From the NCBI RefSeq assembly GCF_003286085.1, contig NW_020825444.1, forward strand, positions 120,138 to 184,137: a stretch of 64,000 nt of DNA, in the 5' to 3' direction. Position numbers and translations under genes: made by a program. This DNA is from Drosophila persimilis. Its lineage: Eukaryota > Arthropoda > Insecta > Diptera > Drosophilidae. How positions within the stretch are numbered: position 1 is the first letter of the stretch; every line of letters starts with the position of its first letter. Below the pieces are notes generated by a model that did no database searches, was not told the origin of the DNA, and saw only the letters and a program-made list of their open reading frames with translations. Below, in pieces: positions 52,479 to 63,340 of the stretch.

Positions 52479-53320
52479 ATGAGGGACGCCGTAGCTCGCA
52501 AGGGACCGGAGGACGCCCCAAAGGATCAAGAGGTGGGGTGGGTGAAGGTCGTAGCCAGGCAAAGGCCAAAGCCAAAGCAGCAGCAACGACCAAGACCGCC
52601 ACGCAGCGATGCAATAGTCATCGCCGCCACCAGCACTGTCTCATATGCAGACATTCTAAGGAAGGTCAAGACAGAGCCAAGTCTTAAAAAGCTAGGGCAA
52701 TCGGTGCAAGGGGTGCGACGCACAGCAAAAGGAGAGCTGTTGCTGATGCTGGAAAAATCGGCGGACCCGAGAACCCACGAGATGCAGGCAGCAGTCAAGG
52801 AAGCGCTGGGAAGCACGGTTGAAGTAAGGAGTCTTACCGAAACTGTCATCTTGGAGGTAAGGGACATAGACGAAGTGTCCACCCAAGAGGAAGTCCTAGC
52901 GGAACTCAAAGCGCAGGCAGGGGTGGAAATCTGCGAGGCCGCAGCCATTCCATCAGACCAGCCTATAGGAGCACGCAGAACCTGACCCTGAAAGTTCCAC
53001 CGGCTATAGCAAAGCCCCTCCTGGAGAAAGGAAGAATCCGCCTGGGGTGGGGGTATTGCAGAATACGACCCAAGTCAACTCCCCGAAGATGCTACAAGTG
53101 CATGGAGTTTGGCCACATCGCGCCTAATTGTAAGAGCAGCCAAGACTTCACGAAGTGCTGCTACAATTGCGCAGGAGCCGACCACCAGGCCAAAGATTGC
53201 AAAGACGAACCAAGTTGCATTCTTTGCAAGCGCCACCGGGTGAAGGACCCGAAGCACCAAACGACGAGTTCGAGGTGCCCGCAGTACCAAAAGGCGATGC
53301 AGCAAATGAAGGATAGATGA
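52479..53320 (+). pseudogene. ORF1 (gag-like) of R1-clade element 3
   Basis: The first frame (to 52985) is basic and Gln/Pro-rich at the N-terminus (ARQRPKPKQQQRPRPPRSD), then the conserved ORF1 domain (SYADILRKVKTEPSLKKLGQ, KGELLLMLEKSAD, VEVRSLTETVILEVRDIDEV). Around 52970 the reading moves to another frame with LKVPPAIAKPLLEKGRIRLG and three knuckles: CYKCMEFGHIAPNC, CYNCAGADHQAKDC and CILCKRHRVKDPKHQTTSSRC. It ends MQQMKDR with TGA at 53318-53320, overlapping the ORF2 ATG (ATGA). It binds element RNA in the ribonucleoprotein. Damage: one frameshift. Confidence 0.88.
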
Positions 53321-56280
53321 AAATCATCCAACTAAACCTCAACCACTGCGAGATGGCACAGCAGCTGCTGGACCAGACCATAAGGGAGCACCGTATTGAT
53401 GTAGCAGTCATAAGCGAGCAATACCGGAATCGCAACTCGGGAGAGTGGATTGCTGACTCGAGCAAGAAGGCAGCGATAGGGAGCTGTGCGAGTCCCACAC
53501 AGCAACTACTGCAAACATACGTCGGAGACGGATTCGCCAGAGCCCGGATAAATGGAGTGCACATATATAGCTGCTACCTGCCCCCGAGCCTCAGCCTACA
53601 GCAGGCGACGCAGGCACTGGAAAGGATTGCTGAAGATGCGCGGGACAAACACCCTACGCTCATAGCCGGCGATTTCAACGCTTGGGCGACGGAGTGGGGA
53701 TGCCCGAGAACGAACCCAAGGGGACAGGCGCTCTTAGAATGCTTTGCGACGTTGGATGCCGTACTGCTGAACACAGGCACACAGCAGACGTTCGGCAGAG
53801 CTGGAACGGGGTCTATAATAGACCTTACGTTCGTGAGCAGCAGCCTCAGCCGCAGGACAACGTGGGAAGTTAGTGGCTTATACACCGGGAGTGACCACCA
53901 AGCCCTCATATGTGAAATCCAGGAAGCGGGCGCACCTAACCCGTTCATTGCCAAGCAGATCGGTTATAAGACCGAAACGCTAGAGCCGGATATGGTCCGG
54001 GCCATGTTTGAGGACTACGAGACCAACGGTACGGCTGAAGAGAGAGCAAGCCAACTGGCTATACATACCCTGGAAGCATGTGATGCCTCCATGCTAAGGA
54101 AAAGAAGAAGCCTGAACAACCGCAGGCCAACGTATTGGTGGAACGCTGCAATAGGTAGCGCCAGGCAGGAGTGCCAGCGGAAAAGACGACTATACCAGCG
54201 TTCGAGAGGTTCCCCGGAATTCGAGAGGCTCCAAGTAGAATATAAGGAAAGCAGACGCTGCTTGAAGAGGCAGATCAAAGATGCCAAGCGCAAATGCTTC
54301 GAAAAGCTCTGCGATGACGCAGATGCGAACCCTTGGGGCTACGCATACAGGCTGGTAATGAAGAGACTGCGAGTGTTCAGTCCCCCGCCGCCAATGTGTG
54401 CAGATCTGCTGGTTAACATAGTAGAAACCCTATTTCCAGAGAAAGTGGCAGCCCAGAGGGTGATGGAAAGAAAACCGCCACCTGAAATAGAAGCCACCAC
54501 GGGAGCAGAAGTCCTCGAAGCTCTACAACGGATAAAGAACGGCAAAGCACCAGGACCTGATGGGGTCCCAAATGCCGTTCTCCGCACGGCTATTGAGACC
54601 AATCCACAAATGTACGTGGATTTATTCTATGCGTGCATGTCCGAAGGGACCTTCCCCAGACCGTGGAAGCGACAGCGGCTAGTCCTCTTACCCAAGGGGA
54701 ACAAGCCGACCGAGGAGCCATCATCCTATAGACCACTCTGCATGCTCGACACAGTGGGTAAGATCCTCGAGCGCATAATCCACACCATGCTGGAGAAGGC
54801 AGTAACGCATCAGCTCTCACCGAGACAGCACGGGTTTCGCAAAGGCAGGTCCACGGTGGACGCAATCGGCGAGGTATGTGAGATAGCAAAGCGAGCTATC
54901 GATGGCACCCGATGGATGTACGGGACCAAAGAGTATTGAATAGTGGCAACACTCGATGTCCAAAATGCATTCAACTCTGCCAATTGGGATCACATACTAG
55001 CAGAACTGAGAAACTTTCAAGTACCGCCGTATCTGCAGAATATCATCGCGGACTACCTAAGAGACCGAGTGCTCATATATGAGACGGATAAGGGGACACG
55101 TGAGCACCAAATCACTGGAGGAGTTCCCCAAGGATCGGTCCTCGGCCCGCTGCTGTGGAACATCATGTATGATGGAATCCTCAAGATGGATATGCCAATG
55201 GGCGCCACGGTGATAGGCTTTGCCGACGACATAGCAATAGTCGTAGTGGCAAAACAGAAAGAAGCGGCGGAAGAAATCTGCAACGACGCGGTCGAGAGAG
55301 CCAGAACATGGCTATCAGGGCGGGATCTCTCATTAGCCACCCACAAAACGGAGGCGGTGCTCATAAGCAGCAGGAAAGTAGTGGAGACGGCCACGATCCG
55401 AGTAGGAGACTGCACTATTAGCTCCAGTCCAAGCCTGAAGTACCTGGGGGTCATGAATGACCACAGACTCAGCTTCAAGCATCACATGGCGTATGCAAGC
55501 AGCAAAGCAGGAAAGACGGCAGTGGCCCTATCCCGCATCATGGCCAACACCGGAGGCCCGAAACAGCCAAGGCGATAGCTACTAGCGAGCGTAGTTGGCT
55601 CAACGCTAATGTACGCTGCACCAATATGGGTTGATGCAATGAAGCATAAAACATATGCCCGAGAATGCAACGCAGTCCAGAGGCTGTGTGCCCTGAGGGT
55701 GTGTTGCGCATTCAGAACGGTATCCCAAGACGCCGCACTTGTGATAGCAGGAATGATTCCCATCCATCTGCTGGCAAGAGAAGCCGCAGGAATCAGGGCA
55801 CAGCGAACCCTGGGGACTACGGACCAGGACACCAGAGGTGCCTTAAGGCAGCGCACAATCCTGCAATGGCAAGATTCGTGGGATAACAGCAGCAAAGGGC
55901 GATGGACCCATAGGCTAATCCCAGACCTGAAGAGTTGGCTGAACCGTAGCCATGGACAAGTGGAGTATCACCTGACACAACTGCTGACAGGACACGGTTG
56001 CTTTAAAGCCTACCTGCATAGGTTTAAGCACGAGAACGACCCCTTCTGCGTGGTCTGCGCAGGGGTCATCGAAGACGCAGAGCACTGCTTCTTCGAATGT
56101 CCAAGATTTCGGTAAGAACGAGAGGATCTAAGCAACAAGCTTGGAAGAATGCCAGCGGTGACAAACCTGGCAGAATGCCTGCTGGAGTCGGAAGGAAACT
56201 GGGCCGCGATTAGATTCATGGCCGTAACTATGGCTACCAAACTGCGTCGCGAAGAAAGAGCACGCAATGCAAGGAGATAA
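53317..56280 (+). pseudogene. ORF2 (endonuclease-RT) of R1-clade element 3, three nonsense codons only
   Basis: A single frame of 988 codons from the ATGA overlap to TAA at 56278-56280. It is interrupted by TGA at 54937-54939 (after KEY, where the relatives have Cys), TAG at 55576-55578 and TAA at 56113-56115, with no frameshift. Endonuclease: QLNLNHCEMAQQLL, VAVISEQY (Gln for the usual Pro), LIAGDFNAWATEWG, GSIIDLTFVSSSL, SGLYTGSDHQALICEI. RT: GPDGVPNAVL, PRQHGFRKGRSTVDAI, LDVQNAFNSANW, GVPQGSVLGPLLWNIMYD, and GFADDIAIVVVAK with the catalytic pair intact (~residue 635). C-terminal Cys motif: CVVCAGVIEDAEHCFFEC. No RNase H domain, as in R1. Recently inactivated. Confidence 0.92.
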
Positions 56281-56386
56281 AGGATAAAGGAGATTGTTAA
56301 GAGAAGAGCCCTACGGGCATCTCCCCCCGGCGAAGTAATATCTCGCGACAGTACCGCCGGGATCCGGGATAGGTGTGGTTGGTTTT

Positions 56387-57189
56387 ACACACACAATCAC
56401 ATCTACGATGTCCTCCGTTTCCATTTCCATGTCCATTGAACGTCACTTTGACTAAAGCCAAATAGAATTAAACCCTGAAAAATATTTGATCTAACCTCTC
56501 CCTTCGTCAACCCGCCTACCCTATCAACGAAACCCCAACCCGCCCGCATTTGTATCTGTCCCACCACCACGCCCCGTCGTGACCATTTTCATACCCAATC
56601 TCTCGCAGTCAGCGCAGGCGAAGCAGCAAGGCCAAAAGGATGAGAAGCAGCATGAAGACCCGCAAGTAGAGCATCAGCATCTCTATCTGGTGAGTGGGGC
56701 GCTGCAGCAGCGACAGTTCGCGAATCCAATTTGTTACTTGGGTGGACCGCGACTCCAGCCGCGCAGTAATCGCAACAGCATCGACTCGATATTATCGCTG
56801 GATTAACGCCACCCCACGGCGGACCCTGCTAGTCCGGAACCAAGCTAGTCGCACACCTTCGTCAATGGGGCAAGTGTATCCTCGTTCATGGTGCTGGTTG
56901 CCTGGCAACAAACTCAAGTTGCGGCAGGATTAGCCTTTTTTCTTTTTTTTTTACATGGACGTTGATATGCGTATCACTTGAAGTGTGAACTCTAGTACTA
57001 GTTAGTTAGTTTACCAATTTTTTAGTTAGCGAATGTTGATCAAATGTTGCTAAAAATTAAAGGAATTGTTATTGATAATAATTATTGATTTGGCTATTGC
57101 TAATTTCAGAGTGGTAATAAAGCCAAAAGAAGGATTTGATTCACGTAAGTATGTAATAAAATTGTTCTAAATAAGGCAATGCGTGCGGA
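56387..57189. other. Flanking DNA with a possible host exon
   Basis: No transposon signature. At 56600-56691 a splice-like arrangement occurs on the plus strand: TACCCAATCTCTCGCAG, ~82 bp of moderate-GC DNA, then CTATCTGGTGAGTGGGG. The block reads SAQAKQQGQKDEKQHEDPQ in one frame and RRRSSKAKRMRSSMKTRK followed by a stop in another. The conserved look continues to ~56930. I cannot name a gene. The remainder is AT-rich and featureless. Confidence 0.3.
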
Positions 57190-57610
57190 AACGCTGTGAG
57201 GCGCGGCAAGGGCCGCAGCTCTACTTTTATACCCGGTACTCAGTCAGGATATACATATATATGTGAGCTTATGATTTTGTATTAGCTATACCATATATTT
57301 TATACGTAATTATATGTAAAGGCTAAAACTGACTAGCTGAAAAAACAGCGACAGCCCTACGGGAAAAGCATGCAGTGAGAAAGAGAGATATATGTAAAGT
57401 TAAGTTATCGATGGTTACAATTGGCAGATCCAAACGCGTGGAGGGGTTACCAGTAATGTAGCCTCTGCTAATGGATTCGTTCCATCTGAATCCGATCTGG
57501 AAATCTGGTAGATATTGCCATTCTTAAAAATCCATCGATCGGAAAGATTCCACCTCCTCCTCACGTAACCTTTTGCAACACTCCAAAATCTGCCCCACAA
57601 TTTTGAATCA
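57190..57610 (-). repeat. Old, diverged INE-like repeat
   Basis: Minus-oriented: a hairpin-like GCGCGGCAAGGGCCGCAGC, then TATACCCGGTACTCAGTCAGG, the DINE-1 subterminal pattern with several substitutions, and further right CACGTAACCTTTTGC. Clearly older than the other copies and without a GTCY core. It lies just beyond the 3' end of Rpd3. Confidence 0.6.
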
Positions 57611-57694
57611 GCCCAACATAGTTTTGTTTCTTATAGCAATATTTAAACATTAATTAAAAGTATACACGTATACGGTAGAACTTATTTATAAATA

Positions 57695-57700
57695 TTTATT
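57695..57700 (-). terminator. Poly(A) signal of Rpd3
   Basis: TTTATT on the plus strand is AATAAA on the minus strand, ~230 nt beyond the Rpd3 stop. It is a plausible cleavage/polyadenylation signal in AT-rich DNA. Confidence 0.6.
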
Positions 57701-57926
57701 GAATTACACGAGTGCGCTTAGTCGGTAGGGGACACGACATGCTTCGTACTTATATTGACGTTAAGCAGATAATCAGTGATGAGAGGGGTGAAGTGGAGTG
57801 GGGTCACAGAATAGTATAACGTTAAATGGATACAGCTAGGGGGAGGACTGGGAGGACAGACGGTGCTAGGCGAAGTCCGGCGGCTTGTACTTCGGCGGTC
57901 GCTTAATTAACGTGGCGGCCGCCACG

Positions 57927-60073
57927 TCATATGTTGTTCTCCTTGGCGGTCTTGGCCCCCGAACCGGAGCCGGAACCAGATCCTGAGCCGCCCCCAGTCG
58001 TTGCCCGGCTGGCTGGCGCACTCGAATCGTTATCGCTCTTGTTGTTGCTGCTGCTGTTGTTGTTACTGTTGCTGTTGGCATTGGATGCCGTCGATTCTTC
58101 GCCATCAGCGCCGTCTACTGCAAAAGATACAAAGGGTATAAGTTTGATTGAACAACTACTGGGTGACTTTGTGCCCCACTCACCCTTCTCCTTCTCATCC
58201 TTAATCTCGCTGGACGCTTCTGAGGATGCCTTGTTACTGTTGTTATCCTTGTCGAGTCGCGGACGCTGGCGCTGTCCCTTGTATGCGCGGTTGTCCCGTC
58301 GTCCGCCCTCGCCCTCATCCTCCGAGTCCGAGTACTCGTTCTCGGCCACAATGCGCTTATCCTTGTCGCTCTGCGGCAGGCGATCATCCTTATCCACCTT
58401 GTCCTCATCGTCGGATTCATCGTTGATCGCGTCCTCGGGTATGGCCTGGATCTGGACGCCCGGAGCGTGTGGCAACATGCGCAGGTTCTCGAAAAGCCTG
58501 TTCTTGATCTTCTCCAGATACTCGGACGTGTTCTGGTTAGTCATGTTGCTGGGGCTGATGTGCAGTTTGAAGTCGGGCCCAAAGTACTCGAAGTAGTAGT
58601 TGTAGGGCAGTTCGTTGGCAATATCCACGGCCAGCGCCACGGACGTCTCGTACGTCCAACACCGGGAGACGTTGCGGATGGTGTAGCCACCGCCGCCGAC
58701 CATCAGGAAGGGCAGGTTGTACTTCTTTACGAAATCGACGCACTTACCGTGCCCCTTCACCGTCAGGTTAAAGCAGCCGAGCCGGTCGCCGGTAAGGGAG
58801 TCCGCGCCGCATTGCAGGACCACCGCCGCCGGCTGGAATGTCTCCATTACCTTCGAAATTATGGGCACGAAGATGCTCTCGTACGCGTCATCGTCCATGC
58901 CATCGCGCAGGGGGATATTGACGGCATAGTACTTGCCCTTGCCGGCGCCAATGTCGCGCAGGTCGCCAGTGCCCGGGAAGTACTCGCCGTACTTGTGGAA
59001 GCTGACGGTCATCACGCGGTCCGCGGTGTAAAAGGCCTCCTCGACACCATCGCCGTGGTGCACATCGATGTCGATGTAGAGAACACGCTGGTGGTATTTG
59101 AGCAGCTCCAAGATGCCCAGAACAATATCATTCACATAGCAGAATCCAGAGGCTTCCGATTTTTTTCGCATGATGCAGACCGCCGCCCCAGTTGATGCAG
59201 ATCTCGGAGGCCTGTTTGTTCAGCTTGACGGCTGCGGCCACGGAGCCACCCGCCGACAGCTGACAGAACTCGTAGAGACCGTCGAACACGGGGCAATCTT
59301 CGCCTACATTGAAGCGCTGCATCTGCTTTTTATATTCGGTCATGTTTTCCGGCCGGATGGACCGCAGGAATCGGACGTACTCGTCCGAATGGAACTTGGT
59401 CATCTCATCGTCAGTGGCTTTGTGTGGTCGCTACGGGCGTTGTCACATTATTAAATCTCTGTCTAATTAGCGGCTATAAATTTGTAGACTTACGTAAATC
59501 TCCATTTTCCGGTATAGACCGTAGTTCAGGAGCAGATTGTGGGTCATGCGTATGCGGTGGGGCTTCATGGGGTGCCCCTGGCCATAGTAGTAGTTGCCAA
59601 TGTCACCTGGAGAGCAGAAATATCAGGGGTTAGATTGTCGAAAAAATAAGCAATTGCCACGCTATGCAGAAAATAAATTTTACCGCCACGGTCGCTGAAG
59701 CATCCATGCGCAGAGCGCACTTTTCGACAACAACCCTTCAGAGTACACTTTCGCCGAACAAAGCAGACATACAGGTACATACGCGCACACTTAAGCATAC
59801 ACACACACCACCAAAATCCGCTCAGCGGTTGTTACTGAAAAGTGCACTCTCACGAAACGCGCTTGTACAGTCGCCGTAAAACTAGAAATTCGCAAAATGC
59901 TATCATCCGCCGCCGAATGGAACCGAAAAAAAATTTGCCTGCGGCTCCGAAAAAACCCGCGGGGGCCGGTAATTCATAAATATCTGATGGAAAGCGTACA
60001 ATTTTTAGATATTTTATGCAAAAACTTACTGTCGTAGTAGTAGCAGACGCGTTTTCTTGCTGTGAGATTGCAT
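57927..60073 (-). CDS. Rpd3: Class I histone deacetylase Rpd3 (HDAC1), with two +1 frame breaks
   Basis: Removes acetyl groups from histone lysines in Sin3- and NuRD-type corepressor complexes in the nucleus. Four coding exons: 60073-60030, 59606-59494, 59430-58184 and 58117-57927, with GT/AG introns; the last intron (66 bp) is in frame. It starts MQSHSKK and ends AKENNI*. Motifs: [23 protein letters not shown] (catalytic His pair), [11 protein letters not shown], and [17 protein letters not shown]. The acidic/Ser C-terminal tail is polymorphic in length (Asn/Ser repeats, GSGSGS). Spliced length ~530 aa, near the ~521 aa I recall for D. melanogaster. Two anomalies break the frame: an extra base in the exon 1 A-run (60049-60060, AAGAAAACGCG) and an extra A in the A7 run at 59160-59166. 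Also [12 protein letters not shown] has Tyr where NDYFEYF is expected. Codon use is otherwise typical of a constrained gene. Either assembly errors or a decaying copy. Confidence 0.95.
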
Positions 60074-60270
60074 CTTTAGGATGCGGTTTCTCTGGTGCGG
60101 TGCTGAAGAGTTCCTCGGTTCTGAAGCGGTACGGGTTAAAACTTGGTTTAGCCCAAATGCGGTTTAATATGTGACGGAACGATCGCCTCGCCCGCTTTTG
60201 TCGGCGCCTTTATTTAAAATGTATTTTTTTAGCCAAAAAAAAAGACTCGCGCGCACCGTAGAGGTGTCAA

Positions 60271-60328
60271 ACCATCGATGGCACTATCGATAGTATCGAT
60301 GGTTTGGTGCCATTCGCTACTATCGATG
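60271..60328. promoter_or_regulatory. DRE/DREF-type motif cluster upstream of Rpd3
   Basis: A perfect TATCGATA at 60285-60292, with further ATCGAT cores at 60274, 60295 and 60322, ~200-250 bp upstream of the Rpd3 start codon. DREF binds TATCGATA in Drosophila housekeeping promoters, which fits Rpd3. A divergent gene on the other side is not evident. Confidence 0.65.
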
Positions 60329-61689
60329 GTTTTGCTACTATTCATGATACTATCGAGCTTGTAGCGGGTCGTTTGCCCATCACTACTTTGATTTTGTATA
60401 TTGTATATATATATGCTGACATCGTTAACAATGGACAAGTTCCCGCGCAGGTCCGCTCTCAAGCCAAAAGTCGTTGACAAACTTTTGTTTTTAAATAACA
60501 ACTGGTGGATTACCAATGAACCTGATTTTAGCAAATAAGCGGTTTATAATATGCGAATTATCTCTATAGACTAAGATTAATGTTTGAAACATTTGTTGCT
60601 TACGTTCTAAAATTTGAAATATTGTTCCAGTCCCACCTGAACGATAGGTGGTCAGGGCTGAGGGCGACGCGCCAAGCGGAAGTCCAGGGAGGCTCGATGG
60701 TGTATGGGGACATCGGGGGGAGCTGGAGCCGTTACTGGGGATATCAGGAATAGAATAGGATTAGTTATATGTATTAGTAAGGGAAAAAGGGATAAATAGG
60801 AGTGAAAATATTAGAAAACGTTGATTGGATTATGGAAATCGTGGAGCGTGGACGGAAGAGTAACGTCGAAATTTGCAATTTTGTGCTTAAAACAGAAAGT
60901 TTGAAGTGAGTACAGAAAAAATCGGGCGAGAAAATAGGTTGTAATGCAGAAAATTTTGAAAGAGGACGACTTAGCTGCCAGGGTGATCCTAGCGACATCG
61001 CACGGTCGTTGCATCGCCTTCCAGTGCGTGCCACACGTTTGGTCTCATTCACCACGTAAAAAACCCCGAAACCCTTTTAACACTCACACACGCGCACACG
61101 TATACACGGACCTATATAAATTTTGGGCTGACCGGCCACGGCCAGCGATCGCCCACGTCGTTTGAACTTAAAGAAAAAAAACATAATCCGCACTCCAAAC
61201 ACCGTTCCACATTAAATGTTATTTTGTTCCGTGTGTTGTCCTTTATTCAGTATTTAGTATTAGCTTAAGGTCAACGTAAAATCTTGGCCATTAAAAAAAT
61301 ATGTAAAAACACCAACACCTTTCACGAATCTAAATCTGCGATCAGCTGTTCAGTTCCAGAAGATTAACCATTAGTGGGTGACGAGGGGGTCCCACCGTAT
61401 TTGGTCGAGCGATTTGTGGAAAAATATTGTTTATGGTTTATGTCTCGGGGACCCTTAACAAGAAGCTCTTGTTAGGTTAAGTCTCCGTAGGGGCCCGAGT
61501 TAAATTAACACCCGTAAAACTGGATCCACTCATCTACACATATTCCATTACGTATGGGTGAGGGTATCTCTGTTGGTTTGAACGAAATTTCAGCAGTTAT
61601 TTCCGTGTTTGCCTTTGTGTCGAACGTTTTGGTGTTTCTTTTTGGTTAGTGATAATTTGGAGTATATCTATTTTGTGAGGAACCGCGGT
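60329..61689. other. Unassigned, probably LTR and leader remnants
   Basis: No supported ORF. 60330-60540 is AT-rich Rpd3 5' flank. From about 60630 the composition becomes transposon-like. A promoter-like TATATAAATTTTGGGCTGACC at ~61110 (motif TATATAAA), and TTATTCAGTATTTAGTATTAGC near 61240 could be an LTR promoter and poly(A) region of the gypsy copy that follows. No repeat partner in the window. Confidence 0.35.
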
Positions 61690-63198
61690 TCCCACAGGCC
61701 GAGTGCGACCAAAGCACAGCCGGATAAAGGCGGTGGGGACGGTCGGATAAAGGCTGGGATAAGCCACGGTGGATACAGGAGCCACCAGCAGTTTCGTGAG
61801 CCGCAAGCTGGCGGACCGACTGAAGGGTGAAGGCCGGGAGGCGGCGGCAAGGAAAAGGGTGAGGTTGGCGGATGGCCATAGCCAGGAGGTCACGTGCCAC
61901 GTGAACAAGGAGATCCCAATGGTGCTACTCGTATGCCGGGTGTGATTGATGAGTTAGTGTTGGGATGGGATTTCCTCCGCGCGGTCGGGGCAGTGGTGAC
62001 CTGTGCAGGACAACAGGGTGGTGATCCCTGCCCGAGATCGGGAACGAGGAGGCCAGGAGAAAGACTGTCCGTGGCGAAGGCCGAAGCTGGAGACACGGTT
62101 CCGGAGTACGACAACAAAACGGACACGACCCTAAGAGTGGCCGCCAGAGAGGTGTCAGCGGTCATGAGGCGGAATGAGGGGGCGAGGGAAGAGCCAGTGG
62201 AGGACTTCTTGCCCGAGAGTTGGAGGCATTTTATAAGATCGAGGGGGGTCTAATGTGGCGGTGCACACAATCACACACACAATCACCAAGAACCCCAAAA
62301 TGCAGGCCGAGATTAACCAGAAAGTGGACGAACTATTAGAAATGGGATGCATAGAGCCGTCAAAGAGCCCCTACGTTCGCCTAAGTGATGGGGAAGAAGA
62401 ATGCCCAATGCCCAGGGCATCGATTACATACTAGATCAACTGCGGGAAGCGAAATTCATAAGTAGCCTGGATCTGAAGGATGGATATTGGCAGATCCCCC
62501 TGGCGAGAGCAGCCGGCCGATCACGGCGTTCACGGTGCCCGGAAAGGGGTTATACCAATGGAAGGTGATGCCGTTTGGGTTACACTCCGCGTCGGCCACC
62601 TTTCAACGGGCGTTAGACCAAGTGATAGGGCCAGAAATGATGCCGCACGCATTCGCGTACCAGGATGACATAGTGGTCATCGGGCGAACAGAGGAGAAGA
62701 AAGGAAAAAAGGGCGAGAAAGTCGCAGCCATAGCCGAACTGAAACCGCCGACAAATGTCAAGGAGCTGAGACAGTACTTGGAGTGGCCTCATGGTACCGG
62801 AGGTTCGTGCTCGACTTCGCCACCCTCGTGCAGCCACTCACCGGGCTCCTCAAGCAGAAGACGGAATGGGTCTGAACCCAGGAACGGCAGGAAGCGTTCG
62901 AGGAGGTGAAGAGACGACTAGTGGCGGACCCCGTGTTGGCGTGCCCGACTTCTCGAAGAATTCATCCTGCAGACAGACGCCAGTGATTACGGGCTGGGCG
63001 CGATTCTCACGCAGGAGACGGAAGGGGCGGGGTAATATCATATGCTAGCAGGAGCTTAACGGACCCGAAAGGAACTATTGGGCGACGGAGAAAAGAATGT
63101 CTGGCCATTGTATGGGCCATCCGCCGGTTGAGGCCATACTTGGAAGGTTATCGCTTCAAGGTGGTCACGGACCACATGGCTCTGAAATGGCTAAATAG
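61690..63198 (+). pseudogene. Gypsy protease-RT-RNase H, degraded (copy B2)
   Basis: Same family as 18348-21161. Protease: ATVDTGATSSFVSRKLADRL, then after a stop VIDELVLGWDFLRAVGA, the second protease block that copy B has lost. RT: NPKMQAEINQKVDELLEMGC, a deletion after EPSKSPY, then YILDQLREAKFISSLDLKDG, FGLHSASATFQRALDQ, and the box FAYQDDIVVIGRTEE. The connection and thumb lack ~65 residues. RNase H: FILQTDASDYGLGAIL in fragments (~62960), ATEKRMSGHCMGHP out of frame, and FKVVTDHMALKWLNS. At least four frame changes. The last codons run directly into an LTR at 63199. No integrase. Confidence 0.85.
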
Positions 63199-63340
63199 TG
63201 TGAGGAAAGGTATTCCCACACGTAGGGGGCAGTATAGGGTTAAGCGCTAACGACCGTTATCCGGTGGTATCCGGAGGCGGCGAATTCCCGAGGAGAGCTC
63301 TCCCGGGGTCCCAAGATGAGAGGGGAGGACCCTGGAGAGA

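Larger units (their letters stand above)
52353..56386 (+). mobile_element. R1-clade non-LTR retrotransposon 3, nearly complete
   Basis: Lies between a CA repeat (52336-52352) and an ACACACACAATCAC stretch (from 56387). It has most of ORF1, all of ORF2 and a ~105-bp 3' UTR (GCCCTACGGGCATCTCC) ending in GGTTGGTTTT. There is no long poly(A). The 5' UTR and ORF1 start are missing or short. Of the three R1-clade elements this is the best preserved. Confidence 0.88.

Noticed and set aside
57931-58596. 221-codon open frame on the plus strand opposite Rpd3
   Set aside because: It is the antisense shadow of the conserved Rpd3 C-terminal exons; leucine runs come from reverse-read Asn/Ser codons, and it spans an Rpd3 intron.
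60229-60534. 101-codon minus-strand ORF upstream of Rpd3
   Set aside because: It covers the DRE motif cluster and AT-rich 5' flank; composition is random and no domain is visible.
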